From Unio delphinus (lineage: Eukaryota; Mollusca; Bivalvia; Unionida; Unionidae), in the NCBI GenBank assembly GCA_029339505.1, contig JAQISU010000193.1:5001-69000 (forward strand): a DNA stretch of 64,000 nucleotides, read 5' to 3'. Position numbers and translations under genes: made by a program. Below, in pieces: positions 30,101 to 42,504 of the stretch. Each line of letters opens with the position of its first letter. Within the stretch, counting starts at the first letter, position 1. The notes under the pieces were generated by a model that ran no database searches, was not told where the DNA came from, and saw only the letters and a list, made by a program, of their open reading frames with translations.

Positions 30101-30539
30101 ACTTTACTAACATTCTGACTCAGAAATTTGTTCCAACAGTCATTTGTTCCTGGAGTTGTCTATCTATATACTGATATAAAATTAAAAAGTAATATATTTA
30201 ACATCATAAATATTATCCTGACAAATTTGAATCTTTTAATTTGAATAAGCGGCATACAAGGGCAATTCATTAAAAATATTGGATTTTGAAACAGTTGTGA
30301 TGCGTAATAACATTATGACGTTTCAAAGAACAAACCAGTTGTGGTGTTAATTATATTCATCACATCAATATATTTGTATAGGGATATTTTAAAGTTCATC
30401 CTATTTGGGCTCTCAGGGCAATACATTTAAAAGGTACGTGTCTGACACGAGCATAGTGCCTTATTACAAGTAACATACATAAATAGGGTTAGTAAAATTA
30501 ATTGTTTTCTAGGTTGCAATGTTAAACTCTTTGAGGATA

Positions 30540-31010
30540 TTACAGTATTGTTAATTAAGTCCCAGTAATCCTAAATGTTCTATGGGGAATACAAACGTTT
30601 AAAATGTCAATTTAATTACAATATTGAATGTGCTGATGTACCAACAATATTGAATGTGATAAAGTACCAATATTCTTAATTGACCATAATGATATAATCC
30701 AGAATGTCTTTGAATGAATTAACACAAATTCCAAAGTAGTGTATTAGTCCAAAAAACAGTTTGAATAAATGATTACTCTCCAAGGAATATAACATTCCAT
30801 GATTCCACTAGCTAAAATAAACAATAATGAATAAGTGTTTACTCATCTTATACAAAGTACTTATACAGGAAAAACAGGAACATCGCATTAAAGTCTAGCT
30901 GGATTGCTACTAGATCATTGTAATTTCGTAAATAAAGTTAGATCTTGAATTCAAAATGAGGTAAACATCTTTAAAACTTCAAACCTTCAGGTAGGCCAAC
31001 AATCTATATA
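30540..31010 (+). repeat. Dispersed repeat copy with short tandem core
   Basis: Two units of AATATTGAATGTGCTGATGTACC-type sequence (about 30,620-30,670) are followed by a tail containing AAACATCTTTAAAACTTCAAA and CAGGTAGGCCAA (about 30,965-30,995). The same core and tail recur at 57,900-58,500, where the core is expanded to about ten units. A partial relative lies at about 54,730-54,860 (GATATAATCCAAAATGTC). Confidence 0.55.
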
Positions 31011-31924
31011 GTCACGGAAAAAAAGATTAAACACATAATACACAGTAACATTATTCATCCTCACATAGTACCGCCCAGCAACCTTTCAACTTGATAGGGA
31101 AACTAAATTTTGTTTTGGTCTACTTACAAATGAAATTTAGAGACATATTATAATAACTGCACCTTAAAACAACTTTGACCATTTGGTTTGGAATGGATAT
31201 TTTTTTATTTTTTTGTCGTTCTCGCTAAATTCTGCTTTTCCAGTTGTAATCAACTGTATTTATTAGATGAGTCGATGCTGTATGAGACCTACATGTTATT
31301 AAAGGGATTGGCCTTGATGGAGCTGCACGTGTTTGTTCTGTCGTTGATAGTCTAGAATCATATGGTGGGAACATATATGAAGTTATTTTAATGAAAATTC
31401 TCAAGAAGAGACAATAATATATATTGGTTGTTAGAGAATATCAAATTTATTTCTTTTCTGAGTGCAGTGAATTCCTCGTTTTGAATATGATTTTTTTTTA
31501 ATTAAAAAAGGAACATTGATTGCAGTACATGTTCGCTCTGTGTATCAATTTTTGGAACCTATGTAATTGTCATTATCAGAAATAACTAAGAAAGTACATA
31601 TTGAGGAAATTCAATAAATTGAAAACGTAAATATATTTATTATATCTATTATTAGCATCTATCGATGACATTTGCTTTTTGCCATATAACTTGCATGCTT
31701 ATGGTTGGTGAGACCGCAAATATTTACGTGCCCTGTATAACTTGTATCGCTACTATGAATCCAAACATTTTCTCAGAAATGCAGAACGGGGACACTTTGA
31801 ATGCAGCTGGACGTGAAGGCCGATTTCACTTGCGGGAAAGAGGCTTATTAGTCATATTGACAACTTTGTTAACTAATGAATATTCAAATATAAACAAAAA
31901 ATAGACGGATAACTGAGAAAAAGG

Positions 31925-32710
31925 TGTCCATTCAATAATAATAATAATAATGAGGACTTTGTATAGAGCCTAATCTTTCGAAGCTATGAGCGCTTTACAC
32001 CATCAATAATGATATGACTACACTACATAACAACAAATGAGAAACACAATGAAATTGGAAAACATAAAAACATGCTGAAAACATATAAGATACAAAACAT
32101 GTTTAGGTAGCTAAGTTTGTCCCTGCAGTCGAAACAGGTGAGTCTTAAGAACACTCTTAAAATAGACCACTGTGTCTTTGTGTCTAATTTCAATGGGTAA
32201 TTCGTTCCACGTCGCCGGGCCCTGGTGTGGAAACGAACGTTGTCCATATGACTTTGTTTTCACCTTGGGAACAATGAGTATATGATTACCAGAAGAAGAG
32301 CGTAAGGATCTAGCTGGTGTATACACATGAGTGAGGTTGGATAGGTATGTTGGACTGGAGTCTGTCATTGAAACATAGCACAGAGAACAAATTTTGTGTT
32401 TGATTCTGTATCGAATCGATAGCCAGTACAGGGCACAGTGCAGTGGTGAGGTGTGCTCTGATCGAGGTACTCTAAAGATGATCCGTGCAGTTGTGTTTTG
32501 AACATTTTGAGGTTTCTAGAGTAAATATTGTGACGAACCAGACAGAATTGAGTTTCAATAGTCCAGTCTTGAAAGTACTAATGAAGACATGTGTTTTAGT
32601 GGCATCAACTGAAAGATATTTACGAATGGAACTGATGCGTCTCAATTCAATATATGCAGCCTTGCATATGTTCATGACATGTTGGTGCAATGTGCAATAT
32701 AGTACTTATT
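31925..32710 (-). mobile_element. 3' end of an L2/CR1-like LINE
   Basis: Minus-strand frames at 32,690-32,472 (YIELRRISSIRKYLSVDATKT) and 32,368-32,111 (YLSNLTHVYTPARSLRSSS, then RSFPHQGPATWNELPIEIRH) are the conserved C-terminal reverse-transcriptase tail of L2/CR1-type LINEs. The second runs to its stop (LQGQT). An (ATT)n run at 31,937-31,951 on the far side fits the short 3' repeat tail of this class. Most of the element is missing and the two parts are in different frames, so it is a truncated copy. Confidence 0.8.
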
Positions 32711-33979
32711 TTTTAAACAAGCTCAAAACAATTTTTACTCTTTAGAGGGTAATACACATGAGAGAAAAATTAAAGCTTTTGCACATTAATTCAAGAAAAC
32801 ACGTATATATATCCAGACAATTTTCCAAATACATATTTTAAGAGTTTGTAAATGTGAAATATCCCCAAAAAGAAAATTAACGCTTGCAACAAAAGGTTTT
32901 GAAGGGAACTAACTAGATTGGTATCCTGAACTGGCATATTTGGCAATGAAGCACATGGTTGCCTATGAATTTGGATGGTTTTCCATGCTATGCAATTTTT
33001 TGATGTTAATAAATGTTCTCATAAAATGTGTTGTATAGTTGGATGCACGACATTTCTATTGGCACATAGACATTTCTTTGAAACATCCTGTTATCACTAT
33101 TTATGACTATCCTCCATTGCACTAGAAAAAATATTATCATTATTCCTATCCTTGCTTATGTCATAGTCATTGTTTTGGGATTCCACAATGTGTCGTGCAT
33201 TGAGGGAGCGGCGTACAGGTCAGCATGTCTCAAAACAAATACTCTCTCTTATATTTACAATTATTTACCCAATTTAAAATGATATACCAAATTTAAAGTT
33301 GTGGGAGCATATGGAGAGTCAATGTAGGCCATATAAGTAGTGAATCATATATCAGAGAGTGTTGATACAGGTAAATTATGTTTGACGCTATATACTTCAA
33401 GGTTGAAACTGCTTATACATATTTCCCTTCAGACGTTTTCTCGCTGCTTTTTGTCAAACAATTTAATTTAAAATGTTTTTCCCAAGACATTCTCTTTTCT
33501 GATTCTACAAATTTCAACTATTTGGGTGGCAAATGTAAATCCAGTCCCCGATTGTTTGGTTTCAATTTGAGTGAAGCAGTGTTCGGTAGTTCCATTTCCT
33601 AGCAGAGAATTGATTCAAACTTGAAGCAAAGTGTCTTTCCCTCTTCTGGAATATGATGAGAAGTCATGTGGTCACTCATAGTCAAATCCAGTTGAATCTT
33701 GCAAGGATTTTACTCTGTAAAGATAACATTTGTGAAAGGTTCGTGCAATGAATGAAGCGCTGAAAGCTATGTAGAATATTGCAGTTTTACATTAATCGGA
33801 AGACAGTGAAATTAGACTGCGTGACAAAGAGAAACAAACGAGTGTTCAGAATACTGCCACATCTCCATTTTAACAGGACAAGATAAATTAAGATGATACA
33901 AAATTGCAAACTTCATATACATGGTTTAGTTGATGCTTAAGACATCATATTTATGTTTCTGTGCATTAGCTTACCTTAA
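32711..33979. other. No gene seen (3' flank of the host gene)
   Basis: The region is AT-rich with short frames. It includes the likely 3' UTR and polyadenylation region of the NHL-type gene ending at 33,980, but I cannot place a poly-A site with confidence. Confidence 0.45.
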
Positions 33980-34155
33980 TCATAACTCCGTTGACTTTTT
34001 CTTCTTCCTTTTCCTTTTTTCCTTTGCCATCTCTAAAAAATTGATCTGGACAACGTTGCTTTTACTGCCTCCTGGTATAGAAACAATTCCACTATTGGTG
34101 CCAACTAAAGTTGTACCTGACCTATTCCCAGCTTGTTTGTGTTTGGTCATGTCAT
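33980..34155 (-). CDS. NHL-type gene, exon 7 (last)
   Basis: The acceptor TTTTGGCATAG lies just above 34,155, phase 1. With the last base of exon 6 the first codon is GAT. The 58 following codons run DMTKHKQAGNRSGTTLVG, then SIPGGSKSNVVQINFLEMAK and a lysine/arginine cluster KEKRKRKKKKSTEL before TGA at 33,982-33,980. The basic tail could be a nuclear localisation or RNA-binding patch. No domain recognised. Frame, splice site and stop agree with the upstream exons. Confidence 0.72.
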
Positions 34156-34766
34156 CTATGCCAAAATATAAAAGAAAAGATCCTATGTGAAGTCATCGTA
34201 TAAACCAAATAAATAAAACAAACTGTGAGAAAATGAATTGTCTTTTTTCCAATTGTTTGTGCAGACTTATAACTTTATTTATATGTTCCAAATAATGCCA
34301 ATAATTATATGACGTTGACTGTATATTTTTGTCCTGCTACTGTACTATGCTAAGCTGGGGTTTCAATTGGATTTCGTATACACTGCAATATATGAGAAAT
34401 ATGAAATCGCTGGTCAGCACTGTAATGGAAATAAGATAATATCTTATCGTGAATAACATCGAAAACAACAATGCATGTCATCATATCATGTACAGTGTAT
34501 GTAGTTCTTGAAACACAAATATAATAACAAATGGTTTACATATGGCTCATACAAATCCTTTATTTCTGTACATAACTCGTGGTACAGTTTCTATGTTTCA
34601 ACAACTGGCTACAGCATGTGCAAGGATAAAGTTGTTGATCTTCCACTGAAAGTTTGGCCTGACTTCTCAAAGTTTCCTTAAAACCAATCAAAAGTACTTA
34701 ATGTACCTGGTAGGTCTTGAGAGTGGCTAGTACAACAAAAAGAAAGAACGTTACGTTTAATTTTAC
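34156..34766. other. Intron 6 of the NHL-type gene
   Basis: 611 bp, AT-rich, no repeat or gene seen. Confidence 0.6.
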
Positions 34767-34887
34767 CTGGTGAGTCACTTGAGGACTCTGGTGGACTAGA
34801 GTCCTCATTTGATGAGTCAGCATCTACATCACTGCTCTCTGGTGTGCGTTGACGGGGCCTTTGCTTGGGAGTCTCTTTGATCTCACT
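34767..34887 (-). CDS. NHL-type gene, exon 6
   Basis: The 121-bp exon has acceptor TTTTGTTGCAG (phase 0) and donor CAG|GTAAAA (phase 1). It encodes SEIKETPKQRPRQRTPESSD and an acidic Ser-rich stretch (VDADSSNEDSSPPESSSDSP), a disordered, probably phosphorylatable linker. It fits in phase between exons 5 and 7. Confidence 0.75.
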
Positions 34888-35039
34888 CTGCAACAAAATT
34901 ATCGTTCATCTAGATCGATCAATATGAAGTGATAAAACATAACTCTTATTTATTTTAATGTTTTAGTAGCACGTGTCTATTTAAATGTATGCATATCTAG
35001 CAGAATCATGTTCATTCGTCTGAAAGCATTCCCCTTTTA

Positions 35040-36620
35040 ACATCACCATTATCCAAGTATATGCATTAACTACTAATCATGATGATGAAGAAATAGAAGA
35101 GTTCTACAGCAAAATCCAGGGTATAATAAACATGGTATGTGAAAGAAAAATCCTAATTATCTAAGGAGACTGGAATGCCAAAGTTAGTAAAGATGCTCTA
35201 AAAGACTGGGATGATCATTGTGGACCTTCTTGTAACAAGCTCAGGAATGAAAGAGGGAGACGGCTGCTCGAGTTCGCAAGCTAGAACAAGTTGGTACTAG
35301 CCAACACCCTGGGCCAAAATAAAGCTTCACGATGCTGGACATGGCACGCACCAAATGGAACCCATCATAACCAGATTGACTACATACTGGTTCAAAACCG
35401 ACACCGATCTGGCATAAATAAAGCGAAAACAAGAACGTTCTCAGGTGCTGCTGTTGGTAGTGATCACGACCTCGTCATTATGAACTTCCGAGTGAGGATG
35501 AAGACAATTAACAATCCAAAGGAAATCAGGCTCAAATTCAACCTTGAACAACTGAAGGACCCTAACATCTGCATGTCATTCCAAGTCACAATTGGAGGAA
35601 AATTTGCTCCACTTCTTGTGATGGATATTGATGTTAGAGTGATGACAGACAATTTCAACAGTCATGACAACAGTTGCCAAGGACATCATTGGCCTCCATC
35701 GTCCAAAGAAAAACACTGGGTTACAGAAGAGATTCTGAATCTATGTGATGCCCGAAGAGACCTAAGATAACATCAGATACACAACAAGGGCAGTGGAGTA
35801 TCGATAAATAAACAAGAATATCAGATAAAACTTAAAGAAACAAAAAGGAGATTGGATTGCACAAAAGTGCACAGAAATAGAGAGCAGTCTGATAAAGAAT
35901 AACAGCAAAAGACATTCCAAAATGTAAAAGATCTCACCAGACAGAAGCAACCGAGACTCAGTACCACTCAAGATGAACAAGCAAAATGCCGCACAGAAGC
36001 AAGTGACATTGCAGAAAGATGGACTGAGTATTGTAAAGAACTCTACAACCATCCGTTCACAGAAGACCGAGAGATGCTTGAAGTTCCAAGCTCCACAAAT
36101 GATGATGATTTGCCCATTTTCAAAGAAGAGGTGGAGTCAGCAATAAGAGCACTGAAGAATGGGAAGGCAGCTGGTGTAGACAACATCCCAGCTGAACTTA
36201 TCAAGAAATGGTGGGGAATCAATGATAGAGCTAATAACAAATATCTGAAACAAGATCTGGCAGACAGGCGAATGGCCAAAACAGTGAAACTGTCACTGAT
36301 TATAACACTCTCCAAAAAGGACAATCTCCAGCTGTGCCAAAATTACAGAACTATCAGTTTAATCAGCCATGCGAGTAAGGTGATGCTGAAGATCATGTTG
36401 AACAGACTGAACCCACAAGCAGAGAAATAATCGCTGAAGAGCAGGAGGGTTTCGGATTGGAAGAAGCACAACAGAACAAATATTCAATCTTAGGGTTGAA
36501 TGTACTCACAATATCAACAAGACATCTATCATGTGCTCATATATTTCAAAAAGGCTTTTCACAGAGTGTGGCATGAGACCAATGTCACGGTCACAGATGG
36601 CATGAAACAGTAACTGTGTG
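35040..36620 (+). mobile_element. APE-type non-LTR retrotransposon fragment (endonuclease and RT start)
   Basis: Plus-strand frames give the apurinic-type endonuclease end (GDWNAKVSKDALKDW, WTWHAPNGTHHNQIDYIL, SDHDLVIMNF; 35,170-35,770) and then the reverse-transcriptase start (EEVESAIRALKNGKAAGVDN, IPAELIK, NYRTISLISHASKVMLKI; 36,074-36,430). A frame-broken remnant (FKKAF-HRVWHE equivalent) follows to about 36,580. Stops and a shift separate the parts. The copy lies in intron 5 of the NHL-type gene, in the opposite orientation. The clade cannot be settled by eye. Confidence 0.85.
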
Positions 36621-36639
36621 AAGGAGAGATTGAAGAGAG

Positions 36640-37970
36640 TACACAGCCCCTTTTGACACCGTCAGGTCCACAAAGACGGCATACAGATACATATTGTGTT
36701 TAAGGCACTTCTATTGGACTTGTCTCACTGGGGTCATGTCAACAGTGCTACGGTCTGGGTGAAAACCACATGAAGACTCTGGGAAGTTATCTAATGACAC
36801 CTGTGCAATATAAACCTGGTGAGAATGACGAGAGCAAGTATTTTGCCATCTACGGCGAGCAAGTGGATGCTTCTATAGTTACTGCAGTTCGTACGTGTTC
36901 CTTTAATGTTTATTCTTGTAGAGGTCACAATTGATGCATCTCATCATCTGATCAGATGCCGATTAGCAATTTGGGAAATGTCTCCAGAGTCTGTGCCCTG
37001 AGAACCTTGTACACGTACGCTGCGATATCATACTTTCCATTCGCACTGCCACAGTTCTTTCTTAAATGGCTGTCATCAACTACTTTCGTTGGCAGGACAT
37101 TCAGTTGGTCGTGCAATGGTGGTTGGGGTATTTGGTCAACAGCAGATTGGCTGAACGTTTAGTGCAGGATTAAGAGCAGACCAAAGTGTTCTTTCCATCT
37201 GTCCCTAATGCCAGCTTTGTCTTGTATAAGTGTAGTGCCATTTTCAGCAAGCAAGGGGGCAGGGTTGGACATTGAAGGGCCGTAGATTGACCTGGTGGCA
37301 CTGTAGAACTCGTCTGAGTTGTTAGTGTCGGCTCGGCATAGCATTGCATTTCATCAGCTTTACGTTCACACCACTAGTCATGCATCTTGCTGATTTCTCT
37401 CTAAGCCTCAGTATAGAATTTAAAGCAGTCTTATGTTAGAGTGGAATTTGGATCATTGTGCCAGTGGATAAATGTTTTGTTCTATATGGAAAAAAGAGCT
37501 ACAATGTCAGCTTTGTTCTCGCCGAAACAGCCTTTATGGATTTGCTTCTTGGGACCCCGAGTAGCAATAGCTGCTTCTGTTATCATGGCCTTAAGCTTGT
37601 TCCATTTCTCGTAGGCATTTCCACGTATTTGGTTGTTTGTTGGACACCTCATTATCTATGCGCTTCTGGAAATTAAGCTGGGTGGAAAGCTACATGAGAT
37701 ATACAATGTGGAAGGCTGTGCGTACAAGCGTTGAACGCCTTGGATCGTTTGGGGCAATGCAAAGGGTAGTTTGGACAAGCCTGTGTAATGTCAAGCTTTC
37801 TGCTCTTCACATGCCAAACTTGCTGCTGCCCTAGGTACAGAGCAGAACGACCCGCGTGTCCAACGGCCATCTACATGCAGGTCGCTACAAAATCTTTACA
37901 AATCCCATTGGGCATCTCCACCTATTGCTTCGCCAGTCGCCCATTGCCGTCGGACTTTGATAGGTGTATA
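36640..37970 (-). mobile_element. Second, more decayed non-LTR retrotransposon fragment
   Basis: Minus-strand pieces in order are a linker with WCERKADEMQCYA (about 37,390-37,330), YGPSMSNPAPLLAENGTTLI (37,344-37,159), SANGKYDIAAYVYKVLRAQT (about 37,060-36,960), ESSCGFHPDRSTVDM and YLYAVFVDLT (about 36,790-36,690). These are successive blocks of a jockey/CR1-like RT ORF. It converges on the plus-strand LINE near 36,630. Upstream parts to 37,970 contain fragments of the region before the RT. Confidence 0.75.
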
Positions 37971-38175
37971 TAGGTAATGAGTGTAATGATGGGGGTGAAT
38001 GATAGGTGCACAATATAACCCCTGTGCGTGAAGGATATTTAAGTGAAACAGCCTTTGCACAGAGACAGCATCGCTCTCTCGGGAATGGTAGATGGGGCTG
38101 AGTGGTACTAAGATTGGTCACGTCAGGGAACTACTTCGGCTGCATTGCATAGCCATAACGTCTTCATCTTCAGTG

Positions 38176-38177
<2 letters not shown>

Positions 38178-38236
<59 letters not shown>
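38178..38236 (+). repeat. (TA)n microsatellite
   Basis: Pure TA for about 59 bp, within intron 5. Confidence 0.95.
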
Positions 38237-38241
<5 letters not shown>

Positions 38242-38389
38242 ACAATGTTTAATTCGGCAGATGTTTTGAACTGTTAAGATTTTTTCTTCTTAAAAAGCCG
38301 AAATATAAAATGAACCTCTCAGCAAGTTCAATGAATCAACTATGGTAAAATCATGTTTATTTCCAATCGTGCTGAATCGTAAGTCTTAC

Positions 38390-38445
38390 CTTTGCCCCTT
38401 GAGGAGCTTCATTATTTTCTAATCCAGACTGGTTCGGTGTTTTAC
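38390..38445 (-). CDS. NHL-type gene, exon 5
   Basis: The 56-bp exon has acceptor TTTGTTTCAG (phase 1) and donor AAG|GTAAGA (phase 0), both close to consensus. It encodes GKTPNQSGLENNEAPQGAK. It is short, but phase, splice sites and the coding join on both sides agree. Confidence 0.7.
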
Positions 38446-39036
38446 CTGAAACAAATTAGCCAATAGAATTGTTATCCAAGAAATATACCATTAAAGGACA
38501 AAGGGGAAAATGCACATAACCGAATTAGTATTCATATTTCCCAAATCAGCCAATCTAGATTAAACGTTTTTTTCTTTTATACCAGTAACTGACAGAAAAT
38601 TGAATTTATGTGTTATCAGTGAACTCGGAATTTAGTAGTATGCCAAAATGCACCTGCTTCAATAGTAGATAACCCTAAAACATAGCAGTGACTCGCATAA
38701 TGCAGCAAGACATAATCCAAAAAATAACAATTTTCTCCTCAACTGCACCAGTACATAATTCCAAGTCACAACAGATTGACATCTACCTACTGCTTGACAG
38801 TACATAATCTCAAAACAAAGTCACTTAAACGAGACACGAAGGTCATTACAGTTTAATTTGTATGGAACCTCTAGAAAATATTTCATTTAGGAGTGGAAAT
38901 TTGGAATTACACGTGTTATCTCTTTGATTACATTCTGTACGCAGTGAAACCTAAACACACTGATGACATTTTTGGATAAAAGTGTTACAATAATGATGCT
39001 AATTCAAGTAAACTTCGAACAGTGTACGAATGAAGA

Positions 39037-39283
39037 GGGCCCTGAGTTGCCGAGTGGTCTAATACGCTCTTCGTTACGGATCACTGCCATCTTACCTTTG
39101 TCTGCGTGGGTCCTAGTCTAAGATTCGGCTAATGTAGCTATGTGAGAAAGCTTTGCCAGTAGCTTCTCGTAGGTCGGTGGTTCTTTCCGGGGATTTTCCC
39201 GGGTTCTTCCTCCACCAATAATACTGGCCGATATTTATAGCCTATTGTGTGCTGAAAAATGGCGTTAAACCCTACAACAACAA
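39037..39283 (+). mobile_element. tRNA-derived V-type SINE, copy 1
   Basis: The head resembles a tRNA-Leu/Ser (TTGCCGAGTGGTCTAATACGC). The conserved centre reads AGTAGCTTCTCGTAGGTCGG, TTCTTTCCGGGGATTTTCCC and TTCCTCCACCAATAATACTG. It ends GCGTTAAACCCTACAACAACA. Intron 4. Confidence 0.85.
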
Positions 39284-39629
39284 ATGAAGAATTTCAAAAA
39301 TCTTTGGGAAGTCTTTCCAAATAAATGTCAACACGAACTTCTTCGAGACAAGTGGAAACGTTAAAAACTACTATTAAAAGCCATCATTGTGTATAACATA
39401 ACACATTTTGGTAAACTATCTAATACCTATATTAGTTGTTTACGAACATTAACAATATGACTATGACCTATGGATATACCATGCAATATATTTTCTAGCA
39501 TTCTCTTTTCATTTCGTATCATTCCTAAGTTTAGCAGATAACATTTAAAATAAAAATGTTCATAATCAGTTTCCGAGTGTTCATCACGCTCAGTTCTGTA
39601 AAATGTCAGATGTATATTGGAAGCATCCA

Positions 39630-41190
39630 CTATAAAATATATGTCTGACTAGAGAAGGATGTCTAGACACTATAGAATATATGTGTGATTCGAGAAGGAT
39701 GTCTAGAAACTATAAAATGTCTGTCTCACTAGAGAAAGATGTCCAGCCATTTTAGAATATGTGTGACTTGAGAAGGATGTATAGCCACTATATAATATCT
39801 GTCCTACTTGAGAAGGATGTCTAGCCACTATAGCATATATGGCTGGCTTGGAAACAATAAATAGCAACTATATAATATCCGAGTCACATTAAGAATGATG
39901 TTTAGCCACTATAGAATATCTGTCTGACTTGAAAATGATGTCAAGCCAATTCAGAATATCTGACTTGAGAAGGATGTCTTGCCACTATAGAATATGTCTG
40001 ACTTGAGAAGGATGTCTAGCCACTATAGAATATGTCTGACTTGAGAAGGATATCTAGCCACTATAGAATATGTCTGACTTGAGAAGGATGTCTAGCCACT
40101 ATAGAATTTATGTCTGACTAGAGAAGGATGAATAACCACTATATACTATATGTCTGACTAGAGAAGGATGTCTAGCCACTACAGAATACAGGTCTCACTT
40201 GAAAAAGATGTATAACCACTATATATCTCTGACTAGAGAAAGATGTCTAGCCATTATAAAATAAATATCTGACATCAGAAGGATGTCTAGCCACAATAGA
40301 ATATATGTCTGATTAGAGAAGGATGTCTAGCCACTATATAATATGTCTGACTTGAGAAGGATGTCCAGCCACTTCAGAATATCTGAGTTGAGAAGGATAT
40401 CTACCCACAACAGAATATGTCTGACTTGAGAAGGATGTCTAGCCACTACAGAATATATGTCTGACTAGAGAAGGATGTCTAGCTGCCATAGCATATATGT
40501 CTGAATTGAGAAGGATCTCTAGCCACAAGAGAATATATGTCTGACTAGAAAAGGATGTGTAGTCACTATATAATATATGTCTGACTTGAGAAGGATGTCT
40601 ACCCACTAAATAATATATTCATGGCTTGAGAAGGATGTCTAGCCACTATAGAATATGTCTGACTAGAGAAGGATGTCTAGCCACTACATATTATCTGTCT
40701 GCTTTGAGAAGTATAGAAGATACTATAGAAGATAGGTCTGACTAGAGAAGGATGTCTTACCACTACAGAATATATGTCTGACTTGAAAAGGATGTCCAGC
40801 CACTTCAGAATATCTGTCCAACTTGAGAAGGATATGATGCCACTACAGAATATCAGACTTGAGAAGAATGTCCATCCACTATAGAATATATGTCTGCCTT
40901 AAGAAGGATGTCTAGCCACTACAGAATATGTGAATTGAGAAGGATATGATGCCACTGCAGAATATCTGTCTGACTTTAGAAGGATGTCTACCCACTTCAC
41001 AATATGTATTACTTGAGAAGGATATGATGCCACTATAAAATCTGTCTCACTAGAGAAGGATGTCGAGCCACTTTAGAATATGTGACTTTTGAGAAGGATG
41101 TCCAGCTACTTCAGAATATCTGTCTGACTTTAGAAAGATTTTATGCCACTGTAGAAAATGACTCACTTGAAAAATATATCTACGGAGCTA
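39630..41190 (+). repeat. ~40-bp minisatellite
   Basis: The unit is about CTGACTTGAGAAGGATGTCT plus AGCCACTATAGAATATATGT, 36-42 bp, near 40 copies with frequent small indels (loss of the ATATGTCTG part) and substitutions. It lies in intron 4 and has no coding content. Confidence 0.93.
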
Positions 41191-41633
41191 TAAAGACGAA
41201 TTAAGCAAGTTAGTTTTATTTTATCAGATCATGCAATTTGTTGATAACCACTGTCCAGTCCTAGTCATTCAACCTTGCATATACAGACATCATGTCCGGG
41301 ACTGGGCTGGATCAAGTGTCACTCTGGCAATCATTATTATGAAACGTAAAAGCAATCTAGTGGACATTAATATAGTGTTTGGACTTAATCTCATTATATT
41401 GAAAACGAAACATGCGAATTCAGACGGCTATGGCAAAACACAAAATTTATGTCTGTTCAAAACAAAATTGTCGAACATATTTATTTGGAAAACCTGGCAC
41501 CTTTTGTTATCAAGTATACTACAGCACTCCAAGTACCACCATTTTGTAGCCAAGGGGCAGCTGATTTTAAACGTTTAGTTTTTGCAATTCAAAGTATTAT
41601 GCTCTGACACTATAATACATATAATTTTTTTGC

Positions 41634-41634
<1 letters not shown>

Positions 41635-41721
<87 letters not shown>

Positions 41722-41741
41722 GAGACAGAGAGAGAGAGAGA
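41635..41741 (+). repeat. (AG)n / (ACAG)n compound microsatellite
   Basis: GA repeats for about 58 bp, then GACA units for about 28 bp, then GA again. Confidence 0.95.
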
Positions 41742-42504
41742 GCAGTAATAAAATAATGCGAATAAGTAGCACAGTCTTCAGTTAAGGCAAATGAAAGAGG
41801 AATTACAGAGGCCCTAGTGGACATGAAATATTTCATCTGGCTTAAATAACGTCACTAATACCCCTTTCACTAAGCCGTCATATGTAGTATTGTAGGAACA
41901 CAACCAAGTGAAATTTCTCTCAAACGAAACCTTGTTTATTTTACCAATTGTACTCATTAGTTATTAGGTTAGTGTGTAACTGCATATTTGATGTTATAAA
42001 CCCATGTAACAAATGTATGATATATAGATCTAGGCTGCTAGCCATTTCATCTAATCCGATACAATTTGTCTCATTAATATAACCTGTATTTGAAGTTTGA
42101 AGAAAATCTGAAAAATGTGTTTTGAAGTGTGATATCAAGCTCAGACAGGCAAATGAAAGAAGAGCCCATTAATTTGTGTAGATGCTGTTCATGTTTGATA
42201 ATTGTTCATGATCTTCATGACATAATATCTTTTTCCCATTTTGAACTAATAGATCCAAAGGTATGGATTCTATACTGTTAAATAATTCAGCCAAATTAAT
42301 ACAAATTCACCTCATCAATATGGATGGCTCTTCTTCCTCTTTTACTTTGATGATATAAGCTCATTTTTCCAATGTTGATCAATTATCACATTATAAATAT
42401 GGCTTTCAGAGGCTTACAAACCCAGCAATTTATATACAAGACCACCTGAATAATCTGTATGAATCTTGTTCATATCTATCAGCTGCGTCTCTCATGCCAT
42501 AGTG

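Larger units (their letters stand above)
26001..31920. other. AT-rich DNA with no gene recognised
   Basis: The region holds microsatellites at 26,282 and 27,131 and a dispersed-repeat copy at about 30,540-31,010. Apart from that only short frames occur. A 55-residue basic minus frame at 29,635-29,468 is not supported as a gene. Confidence 0.5.

Noticed and set aside
39630..41190. CRISPR-like regular spacing of a repeat
   Set aside because: The whole unit is repeated with no unique spacers, and the host is a eukaryote. It is a minisatellite.
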